Part shown: positions 15,078-23,580 of the stretch, piece by piece | How positions within the stretch are numbered: position 1 is the first letter of the stretch | Layout: each line of letters starts with the position of its first letter | DNA from: an uncultured Bacteroidota bacterium | GTDB lineage: Bacteria > Bacteroidota > Bacteroidia > Bacteroidales > P3 | Direction of reading: 5' to 3' | Length of the DNA: 47,219 nt | Assembly: GCA_902784465.1 (NCBI GenBank) | Contig: CACZUZ010000026.1 | Span: forward strand, 1 to 47,219 | Translations under genes and position numbers: made by a program | Notes under the pieces: model-generated | Seen by the model: the letters and a program-made list of their open reading frames with translations, nothing else | The model's database searches: none | What the model was told of the DNA's origin: nothing

Positions 15078-15575
15078 TTGATGAAACAAAACAAAAGGCA
15101 TATTGCATTTATGGAGATGCTGCGCCGTTCCGACAGCACCATCTTCAAGATATGCCTTATGTTTACCGACCGCGACCCCAAAAACGTCAAGGATATGTAT
15201 CAGGACATCGTATGCTCGCTGTGGGAGAGCTGGCCGCGCTTCAGGGGCCAGTGCAAGGAAAACACCTGGGTCTACAGCATCGCCTTCAACACGGCGGTGT
15301 CGCAGGTGCGCCACCGTTCACTCTCACCTATGTTCCTCCCGCTCGACGACGACACCTACAACAACCTTGCCGAAGAAAGCCATAACAGCCTCATTGAACG
15401 GCTCTACGAACTCATCGACCGCCTCTCGCCACCCGACAAAGCCCTCCTGCTTCTCTACCTCGACCGTGTCCCGGCGCGCGAGATGGGCCTGGCGCTCGGC
15501 ATCACGGAAGCCGCAGTCAATCATCGTATCGAACGTATAAAAGACAAACTCAGAGCCCTTAATAGTGAATTGTGA
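15078..15575 (+). CDS. ECF-type RNA polymerase sigma factor (sigma C)
   Basis: 165 residues. Region 2 holds VKDMYQDIVCSLWESWPRF and NTWVYSIAFNTAVSQVRHR. Region 4 begins at LYELIDRLSPPDKALLLLYL, with helix-turn-helix REMGLALGITEAAVNHRI and a basic end. It heads the third cassette, with the same gene order as A and B. The stop lies in a GTGAATTG-type repeat, as for sigma B. The short leader places the -10 box about 20 bases upstream of the ATG, giving a near-leaderless transcript. Confidence 0.9.
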   Translation: MMKQNKRHIAFMEMLRRSDSTIFKICLMFTDRDPKNVKDMYQDIVCSLWESWPRFRGQCKENTWVYSIAFNTAVSQVRHRSLSPMFLPLDDDTYNNLAEESHNSLIERLYELIDRLSPPDKALLLLYLDRVPAREMGLALGITEAAVNHRIERIKDKLRALNSEL

Positions 15576-15610
15576 TTGGTGAATTGTGAAGTTGTGAAGT
15601 TGTGAATTGA
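15563..15610. repeat. GTGAATTG/GTTGTGAA short tandem repeats
   Basis: A run of degenerate 7-8 base units fills the gap between sigma C and its membrane partner and contains the sigma C stop codon. This is the same repeat type as at 7740 and 8130. Confidence 0.65.
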
Positions 15611-15621
15611 AAAATGATATT

Positions 15622-16245
15622 ATGAATCAAAAAGTCAATAATACCTCGGAGAGGTTACCTCTCAATAACACCATACTAAGCAAAGCGCAGTATGGTGATC
15701 CGCTGGACGAACTGATGACCGCTTGGCAGCAGCACAGCGACCGCATCGAGCAGATTGCCGGGCAGCACGACTTGTCGCATATCAAACTCGCGCCGCGTCT
15801 GCTTGTCCTCTCCTCTCGCCGCCGCCGGATTCTCTCTTCTCTGGCGATGGCCCTCGTCTGCCTCGCTGCCATCGTCGGTATGGTTATTCTCCGCCAGCAT
15901 TACATTTCAGACATCTTCGAACAGCTCTTCTTCGCCTTCCTCGCCCTGCTGTTGTTCGTGACCCTTATCCATAGCCTTCGACAAACATTCAGTTGTCGGC
16001 CGAGCCGACGGCACACCACCCCGCTCTCCGTTCTCCGTTTTCCGCTCTCCGTTTTCCGTTTTCCGTTCTCCGTTTTCCGTTTTCCGTTTTCCGTTTACCG
16101 CGCCGCAGTCATCGCTTCTGTCGTGGTGTTGTTCCTCTTTCTTGCTATCCCTGTACAGAATGGCCGCGCAATGTCCCACGGCTCACCTTCTCACCGTAGC
16201 GCAGCCCTCACCAGTGTGTCATTTGTCTTATCCCATATACAATGA
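15622..16245 (+). CDS. Multi-pass membrane protein, probable anti-sigma factor C, with repeat-derived insertion
   Basis: 207 residues from the ATG at 15622; the upstream TTG lies in a tandem repeat. The N-terminal soluble part (about 1-75) ends at a basic RRRR, then two membrane segments (LAMALVCLAAIVGMVIL and FFAFLALLLFVTLIHSL). Next come about 35 residues encoded by a palindromic repeat and a TTCCGTTTTCCG tandem repeat (RFPFSVFRFPFS), and a third segment (ASVVVLFLFLAIPV). It overlaps the next gene by 4 bases. The position matches anti-sigma genes A and B. The insertion could alter topology without breaking the frame. Confidence 0.6.
   Translation: MNQKVNNTSERLPLNNTILSKAQYGDPLDELMTAWQQHSDRIEQIAGQHDLSHIKLAPRLLVLSSRRRRILSSLAMALVCLAAIVGMVILRQHYISDIFEQLFFAFLALLLFVTLIHSLRQTFSCRPSRRHTTPLSVLRFPLSVFRFPFSVFRFPFSVYRAAVIASVVVLFLFLAIPVQNGRAMSHGSPSHRSAALTSVSFVLSHIQ
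15995..16009. repeat. Palindromic repeat GTCGGC-n3-GCCGAC, copy 2 (inside a gene)
   Basis: GTCGGCCGAGCCGAC plus flanking CGGCACAC matches, in reverse orientation, the copies at 475 and 45997. It lies in frame within the membrane protein of cassette C, directly before a TTCCG-type tandem repeat. Confidence 0.65.
16019..16098 (+). repeat. TTCCGTTTTCCGTTCTCCG-type tandem repeat inside a gene
   Basis: Degenerate CCGTTTTCCG/CCGTTCTCCG units run for about 80 bases without breaking the frame. They encode repeats of Phe, Arg, Ser, Val and Pro between membrane segments 2 and 3 of the cassette C membrane protein. Confidence 0.75.
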
Positions 16246-16736
16246 GACCAAAACCGAAACAATTTCTATTGCCGGCCATCATCTTCCTCGCCATCGTCTT
16301 GGTGGCGTTGGCCGTGAGACTGTGGCCCCGCACCGTCCCCTTCGACCAGTGCAGCGACCTCTACCAGCGTTATGCTGCGGTTGATGGCGTTGATGCCACG
16401 TTTATAAAAGACTATAAAGTCAATGACACCGTTTTTGTCGATGTCACCCTGTTGGAGGCCACCGATTCTATGGGTTGGGCCACTCTCAAAAAGGATTTTG
16501 AAGTACCTAACGCAACTCCTATAGCCCAGCAATTCATAGACAATGGAGAGGATTTAATTAGCGTAAAACTCATCCCCAAGTCCACCACCACAGATACCCT
16601 CCTCAACTCATATCCCAATAATGTTCTTGCCATTTCCCACTTGAATCGCACATTAACCGTTTTCCATACAAAGAATGAAGACGAAGCTCATACAGTAATA
16701 CACTACAACTTTGATAAATCGACAAATCCTAAATAA
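16242..16736 (+). CDS. Membrane-anchored cassette protein, paralogue of 1312
   Basis: 164 residues. An N-terminal anchor (FLLPAIIFLAIVLVALAV) is followed by FDQCSDLYQRYAAVDGVDATF, an aligned block with YDECSDVYRHFADM of the sigma A cassette, and by GWATLKKDFEV against GWAAIDSLFGL. A single cysteine after the anchor is conserved in both. It overlaps the preceding membrane-protein gene by 4 bases and lies 9 bases before the T9SS gene. The repeated occurrence next to a sigma gene suggests a role in the signalling path; not proven. Confidence 0.75.
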   Translation: MRPKPKQFLLPAIIFLAIVLVALAVRLWPRTVPFDQCSDLYQRYAAVDGVDATFIKDYKVNDTVFVDVTLLEATDSMGWATLKKDFEVPNATPIAQQFIDNGEDLISVKLIPKSTTTDTLLNSYPNNVLAISHLNRTLTVFHTKNEDEAHTVIHYNFDKSTNPK

Positions 16737-16745
16737 TTACATATT

Positions 16746-18737
16746 ATGAAGATAATCTACAAAACCATTATCATTATTGCAATGTTTGTTATGCCGGCGA
16801 TGGCTTTTGCCTCGATGGCCACTCCGTCCGATGTGGACGACACAATACCTGCAACCCCGCGTTGTGACAAATATTATTACACCAAGTGGTTTGACGATTG
16901 TCCGAACTGGCGACCCAACGGCGTATGGGATAGCTGTTTTTGTTTCAAGTATCATATAACGAGGTATTTGGAAGGTCCGAGTATTGCCAAGTGGGAATAT
17001 GCACATAATAGACGTATGAAGGTGAAGGGTTTGGTGGCAATGGTGCAAAATTACAATCCGCCGACTGTCGACACCGCCGCTGTTGTACAGAAACTACCCG
17101 AATATCTTTATCTATACCAGATGACTGCGGCTGGCCATCGGGTATTTCAGGAAATTGACGATACGGTCCGACTTCAACTGCTTGACTCTGTGAGGTGGGA
17201 TACGGCCACTGCGCGTGTAATGGAGTTCCGTCAGGGATGGAACGATGAGTATGTCCAATACTGCTATCTATACGAGGCATATTTTGAGCAGCCGGTGTGG
17301 GTGGATACCGATTTTTTTATTGTCGGTTCTACAAACAGTGGATATAACGGTGCGAGCAGCAACGGAAGAATTCCTACTGTCTATGTTGACATTATGGATC
17401 AACAAGACTATATGTTAGACAACAAAACTGGCTGCAACATCAATAATTATCATTTCCTGATTGGATCCGATGGACCGCTATTTCAAGATGGCTACAATTG
17501 TCAACTACCTGGTAGACCGTATGCCTTTTGGGATAATTGGTTTAGCCCTGCGATTGGCGGCGTCTGGCTGAGCGACTGGCCCTACAGCCCTGTGGGATAT
17601 TACCTTGTCATTGTGGACAAATGGGATCTCAATGCCGAGCCCAACGAGGTCGGTTGGGGCGAGGTGTTTGGCGGCGGACGCTTCCCCGACGAGAGCGACG
17701 ACACCATCACAGCCATTGCCGCGCCGGGCTTTGCCTTTGTTTCGTGGAGCGACGGCGTGACCGACAACCCACGCGTGGTGCATCTTATGAGCGATACGAC
17801 ACTGATTGCCAATTTCCAATGTACGCAGCAGTTCAACCTCCAGGTCATCGCGGCTGACGACGCGATGGGTACCGTCACCGGCGGCGGCAGCTACTATGCT
17901 TCGGATGTTACAATATCTGCAGCTCCAACCCTCGGTCATAGGTTCTTGCACTGGAACGATGGCAGCACCGAGACCACGCGCATCATTCACCTCGTCAGCG
18001 ACACCACCTTTGTTGCCTATTTCCAGGACATCAGCAGCCAGACGTTTAATCTCCAAGTCTCATCGGCAAATGAGACGATGGGCAACGTCACCGGTGGCGG
18101 AAGCTACCCTGGAGGCACCAACCAGACCATTGCCGCCAATCCCTTTGCAGAGAGATTCCGTTTCACGCACTGGAGTAACGCCACTGGCGACAGCCTTACC
18201 GACAACCCCCTCACGATATACCTAACCTGCGACACCGCCTTTGTCGCCCACTTCATTGAGCTGCCACTATATCACGTGCAGACAGCCGTCAACAATGTTG
18301 AGTGGGGCACAGTTGAAGGCAGCGGCACATACGTGGAAGGCGATGAGGCTATCCTCACTGCCACCCCGGCGATGTACTGCATCTTCGACGGCTGGTCGGA
18401 CGGCAATGAAGATTCACCCCGCACCATCACCGTCACGCAGGACACTCTCTTTACCGCCATCTTCTCATTCGACTCGTCAAGCATAGGAATCAATCAGGCC
18501 GCTACACTGGAGTTCTCCGTCTCACCCAATCCGACAACTGGACGGCTAACAGTGCAGCTGAACCAGCAGGAGCCTTATGAGATAACGATTTACGACGTTA
18601 ACGGCAAGGCCGTAATAACCAGAAAGTGTGAAAGTCAGTTGACCGAAATCGACCTCGGCACCCTCCCGGCAGGACAATACCTCCTCGTGGTGTGCACCAA
18701 AGACAAATACGGAGTGAAGACAATAGTGAAGAAATAA
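16746..18737 (+). CDS. T9SS-secreted surface protein with InlB-type repeats
   Basis: 663 residues. A signal peptide is followed by an unrecognised domain of about 260 residues (DDCPNWRPNGVWDSCF ...). Four tandem domains of about 70 residues follow at roughly 291-580, each with a GxVxGGGxY start, a FxxWSDG core and an end like DTTLIANF. These are divergent InlB B-repeat/bacterial repeat (flg_new_2) domains. The end is a type IX sorting domain (SVSPNPTTGRLTVQL ... AGQYLLVVCTKDKYGVKTIV). It is probably an outer-surface adhesin, and the terminal product of the sigma C operon in the same position as the beta-helix protein of operon A. Confidence 0.85.
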   Translation: MKIIYKTIIIIAMFVMPAMAFASMATPSDVDDTIPATPRCDKYYYTKWFDDCPNWRPNGVWDSCFCFKYHITRYLEGPSIAKWEYAHNRRMKVKGLVAMVQNYNPPTVDTAAVVQKLPEYLYLYQMTAAGHRVFQEIDDTVRLQLLDSVRWDTATARVMEFRQGWNDEYVQYCYLYEAYFEQPVWVDTDFFIVGSTNSGYNGASSNGRIPTVYVDIMDQQDYMLDNKTGCNINNYHFLIGSDGPLFQDGYNCQLPGRPYAFWDNWFSPAIGGVWLSDWPYSPVGYYLVIVDKWDLNAEPNEVGWGEVFGGGRFPDESDDTITAIAAPGFAFVSWSDGVTDNPRVVHLMSDTTLIANFQCTQQFNLQVIAADDAMGTVTGGGSYYASDVTISAAPTLGHRFLHWNDGSTETTRIIHLVSDTTFVAYFQDISSQTFNLQVSSANETMGNVTGGGSYPGGTNQTIAANPFAERFRFTHWSNATGDSLTDNPLTIYLTCDTAFVAHFIELPLYHVQTAVNNVEWGTVEGSGTYVEGDEAILTATPAMYCIFDGWSDGNEDSPRTITVTQDTLFTAIFSFDSSSIGINQAATLEFSVSPNPTTGRLTVQLNQQEPYEITIYDVNGKAVITRKCESQLTEIDLGTLPAGQYLLVVCTKDKYGVKTIVKK

Positions 18738-19010
18738 TTCCAGCCCTCAAACACCCAGAGACCTTGACACAACCGAGGGCGAGACCTCCGGCTAGGACAG
18801 GCCAAATTCTTAACCACTCGTTGGAAATATGGTTGTAGAATGTACTAAATTTAATGACGCATCAAAAGAGAATATTTGTTCCTTGTGGAAAAATAATCTG
18901 ATAGATGATTACGTATAGTATTACCTTCTTGATGGTTGCTCAATAATGTGGCGAGAGAAGAGGTCTCTCATACGAAAATCAAAATTGTCGCGTTATTTAA
19001 AGAAAACACC
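18738..19010. other. Gap with a repeat copy and a possible 29-codon remnant
   Basis: Bases 18769-18792 repeat the ACACAACC(G/A)AGGGCGAG block of 14439. An AT-rich open stretch at 18829-18918 reads MVVECTKFNDASKENICSLW and a few more residues; it could be a decayed gene start, but nothing supports function. No clear terminator is seen after the T9SS gene. Confidence 0.35.
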
Positions 19011-20081
19011 ATGCGCATCAAGCAGACCATCGGCAACACGGAACTGTGGCAGCGGGAGAAGACGCTGTTCCTTACCTCGCGTATGGCACCGATTGGGTGC
19101 TATGGGAAGGTGTTCCAGTGGGTGGAGAACTTCGATAAAGAGGGATGCGCTGTGTGTTTCAACACGTCGGAACTTGAAGAGGAGGTGCTGAAGGCTTTGC
19201 TGGTGTGCCATGTGCCGACGACGCTGGTGGTAACGGGGAGTTTTCACGACACGTACAATGTACAGATCGAACAGGCATTGAAAGAGAATCGCCTACTAAT
19301 ATTGGTGTTGCAGCGAGAGAAAGATGACAAAGGATATACCGCTCGGTTGCGAAACCGATACATCATCGGTCAGGTGCAGCATATCGTCTGTGGGTATATC
19401 AACACCAACGGCACCATATTCGGGCTTCTGGCAGGGCAATCCAACGTCACACATCTTGTCGACCGAAAGGAACTAAAAGCTGCCGAGCAAGAGGCCAAAC
19501 CCCACCATTGGACGGTAGGAGAAGACAAACGCTTGCTGCGCATGTTCTACGAAGACATGGGCATTCACGCCATACACAAGGCCATCAATCGACCATACAG
19601 CACCGTATACACCCGCATCAAGGCATTGACGATGAGCGACGAGGCACTGAAAGGTCGCGAGTTTGAGGACTATGTGGTAAATATCCTTGACTTGCCGAAT
19701 AACAAGAAACTAGCGTTCAAAGAATGGCGAGGCGACAAGTCGCTACCGGGTGCCTATCCCGAAAGCAACAGCGCTCCGGATTTTGTATTTGAGTATGATG
19801 GGAAACCGTTTGCCGTGGAATGCAAATGGCGCAGCCACCTACCCAAAGACATCGAAAAAGAACTGCTCCCCGCAGGGAGAATGGCCTCCTTCCAGCAATT
19901 CTCTATCGACCGACACATGCCCGTCTATTTGCTCCTTGGCATCGGCGGCCTACCCAATGACCCCAACATACTATATTTAACCTGTCTTGACAGGGAGCTC
20001 TCGTTAGATACATTGAGTATTATCCCTTCAAAAGAATCATTGCCAGAAAAGATAGAAGGTCTAATCTCTATCGCCAACTAG
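19011..20081 (+). CDS. DprA-like / SANT-like / PD-(D/E)XK nuclease fusion protein
   Basis: 356 residues from the ATG at 19011. The N-terminal ~150 residues look like a DprA/Smf-type Rossmann domain (LFLTSRMAPIGCYGKVFQW ... AVCFNTSELEEEVLKALL). A SANT/Myb-like helix-turn-helix follows near residues 163-205 (WTVGEDKRLLRMFY ... STVYTRIKAL). Next is a restriction-endonuclease-like domain (GREFEDYVVNIL ... APDFVFEYDGKPFAVECKW) with Asp and Glu-x-Lys in the order of a PD-(D/E)XK active site. It is probably a DNA-binding nuclease, in defence or DNA uptake. No partner gene is adjacent. The domain calls are by pattern, not by search. Confidence 0.65.
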   Translation: MRIKQTIGNTELWQREKTLFLTSRMAPIGCYGKVFQWVENFDKEGCAVCFNTSELEEEVLKALLVCHVPTTLVVTGSFHDTYNVQIEQALKENRLLILVLQREKDDKGYTARLRNRYIIGQVQHIVCGYINTNGTIFGLLAGQSNVTHLVDRKELKAAEQEAKPHHWTVGEDKRLLRMFYEDMGIHAIHKAINRPYSTVYTRIKALTMSDEALKGREFEDYVVNILDLPNNKKLAFKEWRGDKSLPGAYPESNSAPDFVFEYDGKPFAVECKWRSHLPKDIEKELLPAGRMASFQQFSIDRHMPVYLLLGIGGLPNDPNILYLTCLDRELSLDTLSIIPSKESLPEKIEGLISIAN

Positions 20082-20203
20082 GAAGAACCAAAGGATTCCA
20101 ACGCGACCGTGGTGGAATTGCGTTAAGGCTTCGTAAACTGGGACTGACTTGATAAAAATTTCGGAGATAAATTCCCGTACTTCAGACTCGCCCCCAAGAA
20201 TAA

Positions 20204-20971
20204 TTACATCACATTGCTGCTCATCACCGTGGCGAGGGCTTCGCTGATGCTCTCCACGCCAAGTTTGCGGAACAGCTTCTTGCGGTGGTATTTCATCGTG
20301 TCGGCTGTGCGGAAGAGACGGGAGGCAATCTCATCGGTGGTGTAGCCTTGTGCCGACATCATCAGGAGAGCTTGCTCGGTGTCGGTGAGTGAGATGGGTG
20401 TGCAGGTGTGCCACTTTCCATCAACCAGTGAATATTCTCGCACATTGCGGTTACCCACGATGCCGTTGCCATTCTCTGTCACACGCCACATCCTCACGTT
20501 GCCGAAGTTCTTGCGTGGCGAGAGCGAAAAGGAGGCAAGGGCAAGCCATAGCTGTCCCTTGTCGTTGAGTGCCAACGGCGTAAGGCGGTGGTTGACCATA
20601 CGGCTACGGCCATTTTGAACAAAGTGGAAGTCGTAGCTGATAACGAACTCCATCTTCTCCGACACATCTATTCGCGAAAACTCCTCGAATCCGGCACGGT
20701 TGATTTCGAGCAACATAGCCTGTTCCTCCTCGGGCACATATTCGATGTACAGGGAATAACCCATATCCTTCAGCCCAACAGGAGCGAGCATCGGGTTCTC
20801 CGAAGAGTAAAGAAAGTTGCGCTTGTGGTAGTCAATAATGTATATACTATTGGTAGTTGTCCGTGCCGCAGCGGCCACAGCCTCAATCTTGGGCCGCACT
20901 CGCTCATAATCAGCCTCTGTGATGCCGTCCACACGGTTTTTGTCTATGAAGAAATTGTCGATTTGCGTCAT
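20204..20971 (-). CDS. PAS-like / LuxR-type transcriptional regulator
   Basis: 255 residues. The N-terminal half resembles a PAS sensor domain (SIYIIDYHKRNFLYSSENPML). The last 65 residues are a LuxR/GerE helix-turn-helix (LTDTEQALLMMSAQGYTTDEIASRL ... TADTMKYHRKKLFRKLGV). There is no receiver domain. It is divergent from the TonB-type receptor at 21143 across 171 bases that contain paired ACCCTTTCGRGTAG sites, so it may control that receptor. The ligand is unknown. Confidence 0.85.
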   Translation of the reverse strand: MTQIDNFFIDKNRVDGITEADYERVRPKIEAVAAAARTTTNSIYIIDYHKRNFLYSSENPMLAPVGLKDMGYSLYIEYVPEEEQAMLLEINRAGFEEFSRIDVSEKMEFVISYDFHFVQNGRSRMVNHRLTPLALNDKGQLWLALASFSLSPRKNFGNVRMWRVTENGNGIVGNRNVREYSLVDGKWHTCTPISLTDTEQALLMMSAQGYTTDEIASRLFRTADTMKYHRKKLFRKLGVESISEALATVMSSNVM

Positions 20972-21034
20972 TTATGCTGTTAATCTTTGTGATAATAACG
21001 TGTTTACGCTATTTTTATTGTCCTCGCCACCACT

Positions 21035-21087
21035 ACCCTTTCGGGTAGTTTTTATGCCCTAAAAGCCTGTTTCACCCTTTCGAGTAG
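21035..21087. promoter_or_regulatory. Direct-repeat operator candidate, ACCCTTTCGRGTAG x2
   Basis: ACCCTTTCGGGTAG at 21035-21048 and ACCCTTTCGAGTAG at 21074-21087, 39 bases apart start to start and differing at one base. The first is also part of a CTACCC-TTTC-GGGTAG hairpin. They lie between the LuxR-type regulator and the divergent receptor gene, just upstream of the receptor's -7 box. Confidence 0.5.
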
Positions 21088-21109
21088 GGGTTTCCTCGTT
21101 GTTTGGCGG

Positions 21110-21117
21110 TACTTTTG
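21110..21117 (+). promoter_or_regulatory. Housekeeping -7 box (TACTTTTG) of the receptor gene
   Basis: Matches the Bacteroidetes consensus TAnnTTTG. It lies 26 bases upstream of the receptor ATG. The -33 region is poor, which fits dependence on an activator at the direct repeats. Confidence 0.5.
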
Positions 21118-21142
21118 CAAGCCGGAAATAAAACAACAAAAT

Positions 21143-23533
21143 ATGACAAAACGACACATTATCACTCTCTTGGCTTTTTTCTGCTTTGGGCATATCCAGG
21201 CACAGAACACCGTCACCGCCACTCTTCGCGATGCGAAAAACGGCGAACCGATGGCTTTTACCAATTGTGTGCTGCTGCACACCGACAGCACCTTTGCCTA
21301 CGGCACGACCACCAACGACCGCGGCATAATGCGGTTTGCATCGGTTGACAGCGGCGAGTACTTGCTGCGCGTCTCTACCATCGGCTATGAAACCTATTGG
21401 CAACGCCTCAACGTACCGCCCGACACGGCATTGGGCATGATAGAAATCTTCAAAAGCAGCACCACGCTGCAGACGGTGAGCGTCACCGCCCAGCGCCCGC
21501 TTTACAGCGCCGACGGCGAAAAGACATTCTACCACGTGGAGGACGACCCCAGCGTGCAGGCCGGCACCGCCAGCGATGCCCTCCAGAACGCTCCAGGCGT
21601 GGAAGTGGATGCCGAGGGCAACATCACCTACCGTGGCAAGACTGCCGTAGAGGTATGGATTAACAACCGCCCTTCGAATATGGACGGCGAGGCACTGAAG
21701 CAGTATATCAAGACGCTACCAGCCTCCAGCATCAAGCGCATCGAGGTGCTGAGCAACCCCTCGGCGCGTTATGGTACCAGTGGCAGCATCATCAATATTG
21801 TCACCGATGGCCGCAATCCCCTCAACCAGCTGCTGTCCGTTGGCTTCAAAGCCAGTACCGGCCCCCGATTCTCGCCGTGGGTGAGTTATGTCTATAACAA
21901 CGACAAACTAAGTCTCAACCTTTATGGTAGCGCCTATCTCAACGACTTCAAGGTGTCCAGCGAGCAGCACTCGCGACTGCTGACCGACGACAGCCTGCTT
22001 TCCTCAACAAATGAATACACAGGAAACGAGTTGCAACGGTCAAGACAATACAATATTGGTGGCAAACTCGACTACCATTTCGACGACCGCAACACCTTCT
22101 CGGCGTGGGCGTGGCTCTATCCCTCGTTCTTTAATATGGATGCTGACTTTGACGTGAGCCGAATAGAGTACATAAACAATCCCGGCGACTACAGCTACCG
22201 CTCCAATGTGGATAAGCAACAGCATTACATCAGCGGCAACGTGGGTGCCTACTATCAGCACAAATTCGACACCGCAGGGCGCGAGATTGAGTTCAACTGG
22301 AACGGCGGCCTGACCAGCGCGCTCAACGAGACCACACGGCAGCGGCAATATGTCAACTTCCCAGCATTGGACTTCACTCGTCATAGCAATCTTGACCAGT
22401 GGGGAAGTAGAAACGACCTATACGTCGACTACACTCACCCCTATAGTAAGAAGGGCAAGATTGAGGCTGGCGCGGAATTCCATTACAAGCCACTGGACAA
22501 GACACATCATCTCGACACACTCGCCGGTGGTATCTATCAGCGCGATTCTGTTCGCAGCTACGTCTTCAACGCCCTCGAGACCGACCTGACTTTCTACCTC
22601 ACCGTGCAGCAGAAGATAGGCCGGTTGACTCTCAAAGCCGGCATTCGTGGCGAGAACCAATGGCTGCAACACAAACACAACATCGCGTCGTGCGACTTCG
22701 ACAAGTACTATTTCGGCCTTGTCCCCTCCATCCATGCCAGCTATGCCACCGAGAAGAACCACAACTTCACCTTGAGCTACACGCGCCGTTTCGACACACC
22801 CGACTTTGCCAAACTCAGCCCATTCGTCATCTATGCCGACGACAGCTACACCGTTGGCAACCCCGACCTGCGAATGGCCTACTCCCACAAGGCCGAGGCG
22901 GGCTGGACGCACTACACCAAGTGGGGCTCCATCGGTGTAGATGGCTACCTCAACCTCAGTACCGACAATTTTGCCCAAGTTTCCGATGTGGCTTACAGCC
23001 CCTTCTTTGGCCGCGTAGTGCAGATGGACACATCTGTCAACTTGGGGAGCGTACGTATGAGCGGTGCCGAACTAAATCTTACATGGCGACCAATCAAGAA
23101 TACGAATATCCGCCTTTATGCCGGTGGAATCGATGGCTGGTATCGTATGCAAGTGCGCCCAGGCGAATGGGTTGAGGACGAGGTATGGTCCTATAGAGTA
23201 CGCCTCAACGCACGTACCAAATTGTGGGGCAAGGTGGACGTATTTGTCAACAGCCAGTTTGTTGGCCATCAAATCGAGTTCCTCAGTCGCAGCGAGCCAT
23301 TCTTTAACGTCGACTTCGGCCTCAGCACCGACCTCTTCGACCGCCACCTCTCGCTCTACTTCCAGGTCAACGACCTCTTCCAGTCCTCCAACACGCACAC
23401 CGTCTCCACCAACCCCTACTACGCCGAAGACTACCGCTGGAGCTACAACAGCCGTTTCGTCAGCCTCGGCCTCACCTGGCGCATCGGCAAACTCGACCTC
23501 GAACGCAAAGGCCGCCAAGGTGCCGCATACTGA
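21143..23533 (+). CDS. TonB-dependent receptor-like outer-membrane barrel protein
   Basis: 796 residues. A signal peptide is followed by a carboxypeptidase-regulatory-like domain (VTATLRDAKNGEPMAFTNCV), a plug-like region (SVQAGTASDALQNAPGVEV ... RYGTSGSIINIV), then about 550 residues of alternating strands of the outer-membrane beta-barrel type 3 family. It has a carboxypeptidase-like domain and a plug, but no SusD-type partner gene follows. It is likely to import or sense a small molecule at the outer membrane. The divergent LuxR-type regulator is a likely controller. The substrate is unknown. Confidence 0.88.
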   Translation: MTKRHIITLLAFFCFGHIQAQNTVTATLRDAKNGEPMAFTNCVLLHTDSTFAYGTTTNDRGIMRFASVDSGEYLLRVSTIGYETYWQRLNVPPDTALGMIEIFKSSTTLQTVSVTAQRPLYSADGEKTFYHVEDDPSVQAGTASDALQNAPGVEVDAEGNITYRGKTAVEVWINNRPSNMDGEALKQYIKTLPASSIKRIEVLSNPSARYGTSGSIINIVTDGRNPLNQLLSVGFKASTGPRFSPWVSYVYNNDKLSLNLYGSAYLNDFKVSSEQHSRLLTDDSLLSSTNEYTGNELQRSRQYNIGGKLDYHFDDRNTFSAWAWLYPSFFNMDADFDVSRIEYINNPGDYSYRSNVDKQQHYISGNVGAYYQHKFDTAGREIEFNWNGGLTSALNETTRQRQYVNFPALDFTRHSNLDQWGSRNDLYVDYTHPYSKKGKIEAGAEFHYKPLDKTHHLDTLAGGIYQRDSVRSYVFNALETDLTFYLTVQQKIGRLTLKAGIRGENQWLQHKHNIASCDFDKYYFGLVPSIHASYATEKNHNFTLSYTRRFDTPDFAKLSPFVIYADDSYTVGNPDLRMAYSHKAEAGWTHYTKWGSIGVDGYLNLSTDNFAQVSDVAYSPFFGRVVQMDTSVNLGSVRMSGAELNLTWRPIKNTNIRLYAGGIDGWYRMQVRPGEWVEDEVWSYRVRLNARTKLWGKVDVFVNSQFVGHQIEFLSRSEPFFNVDFGLSTDLFDRHLSLYFQVNDLFQSSNTHTVSTNPYYAEDYRWSYNSRFVSLGLTWRIGKLDLERKGRQGAAY

Positions 23534-23580
23534 GTGAACCACGTTTAGCCAATGCCCGGACGACCAGTGCTTGGTGGCCG

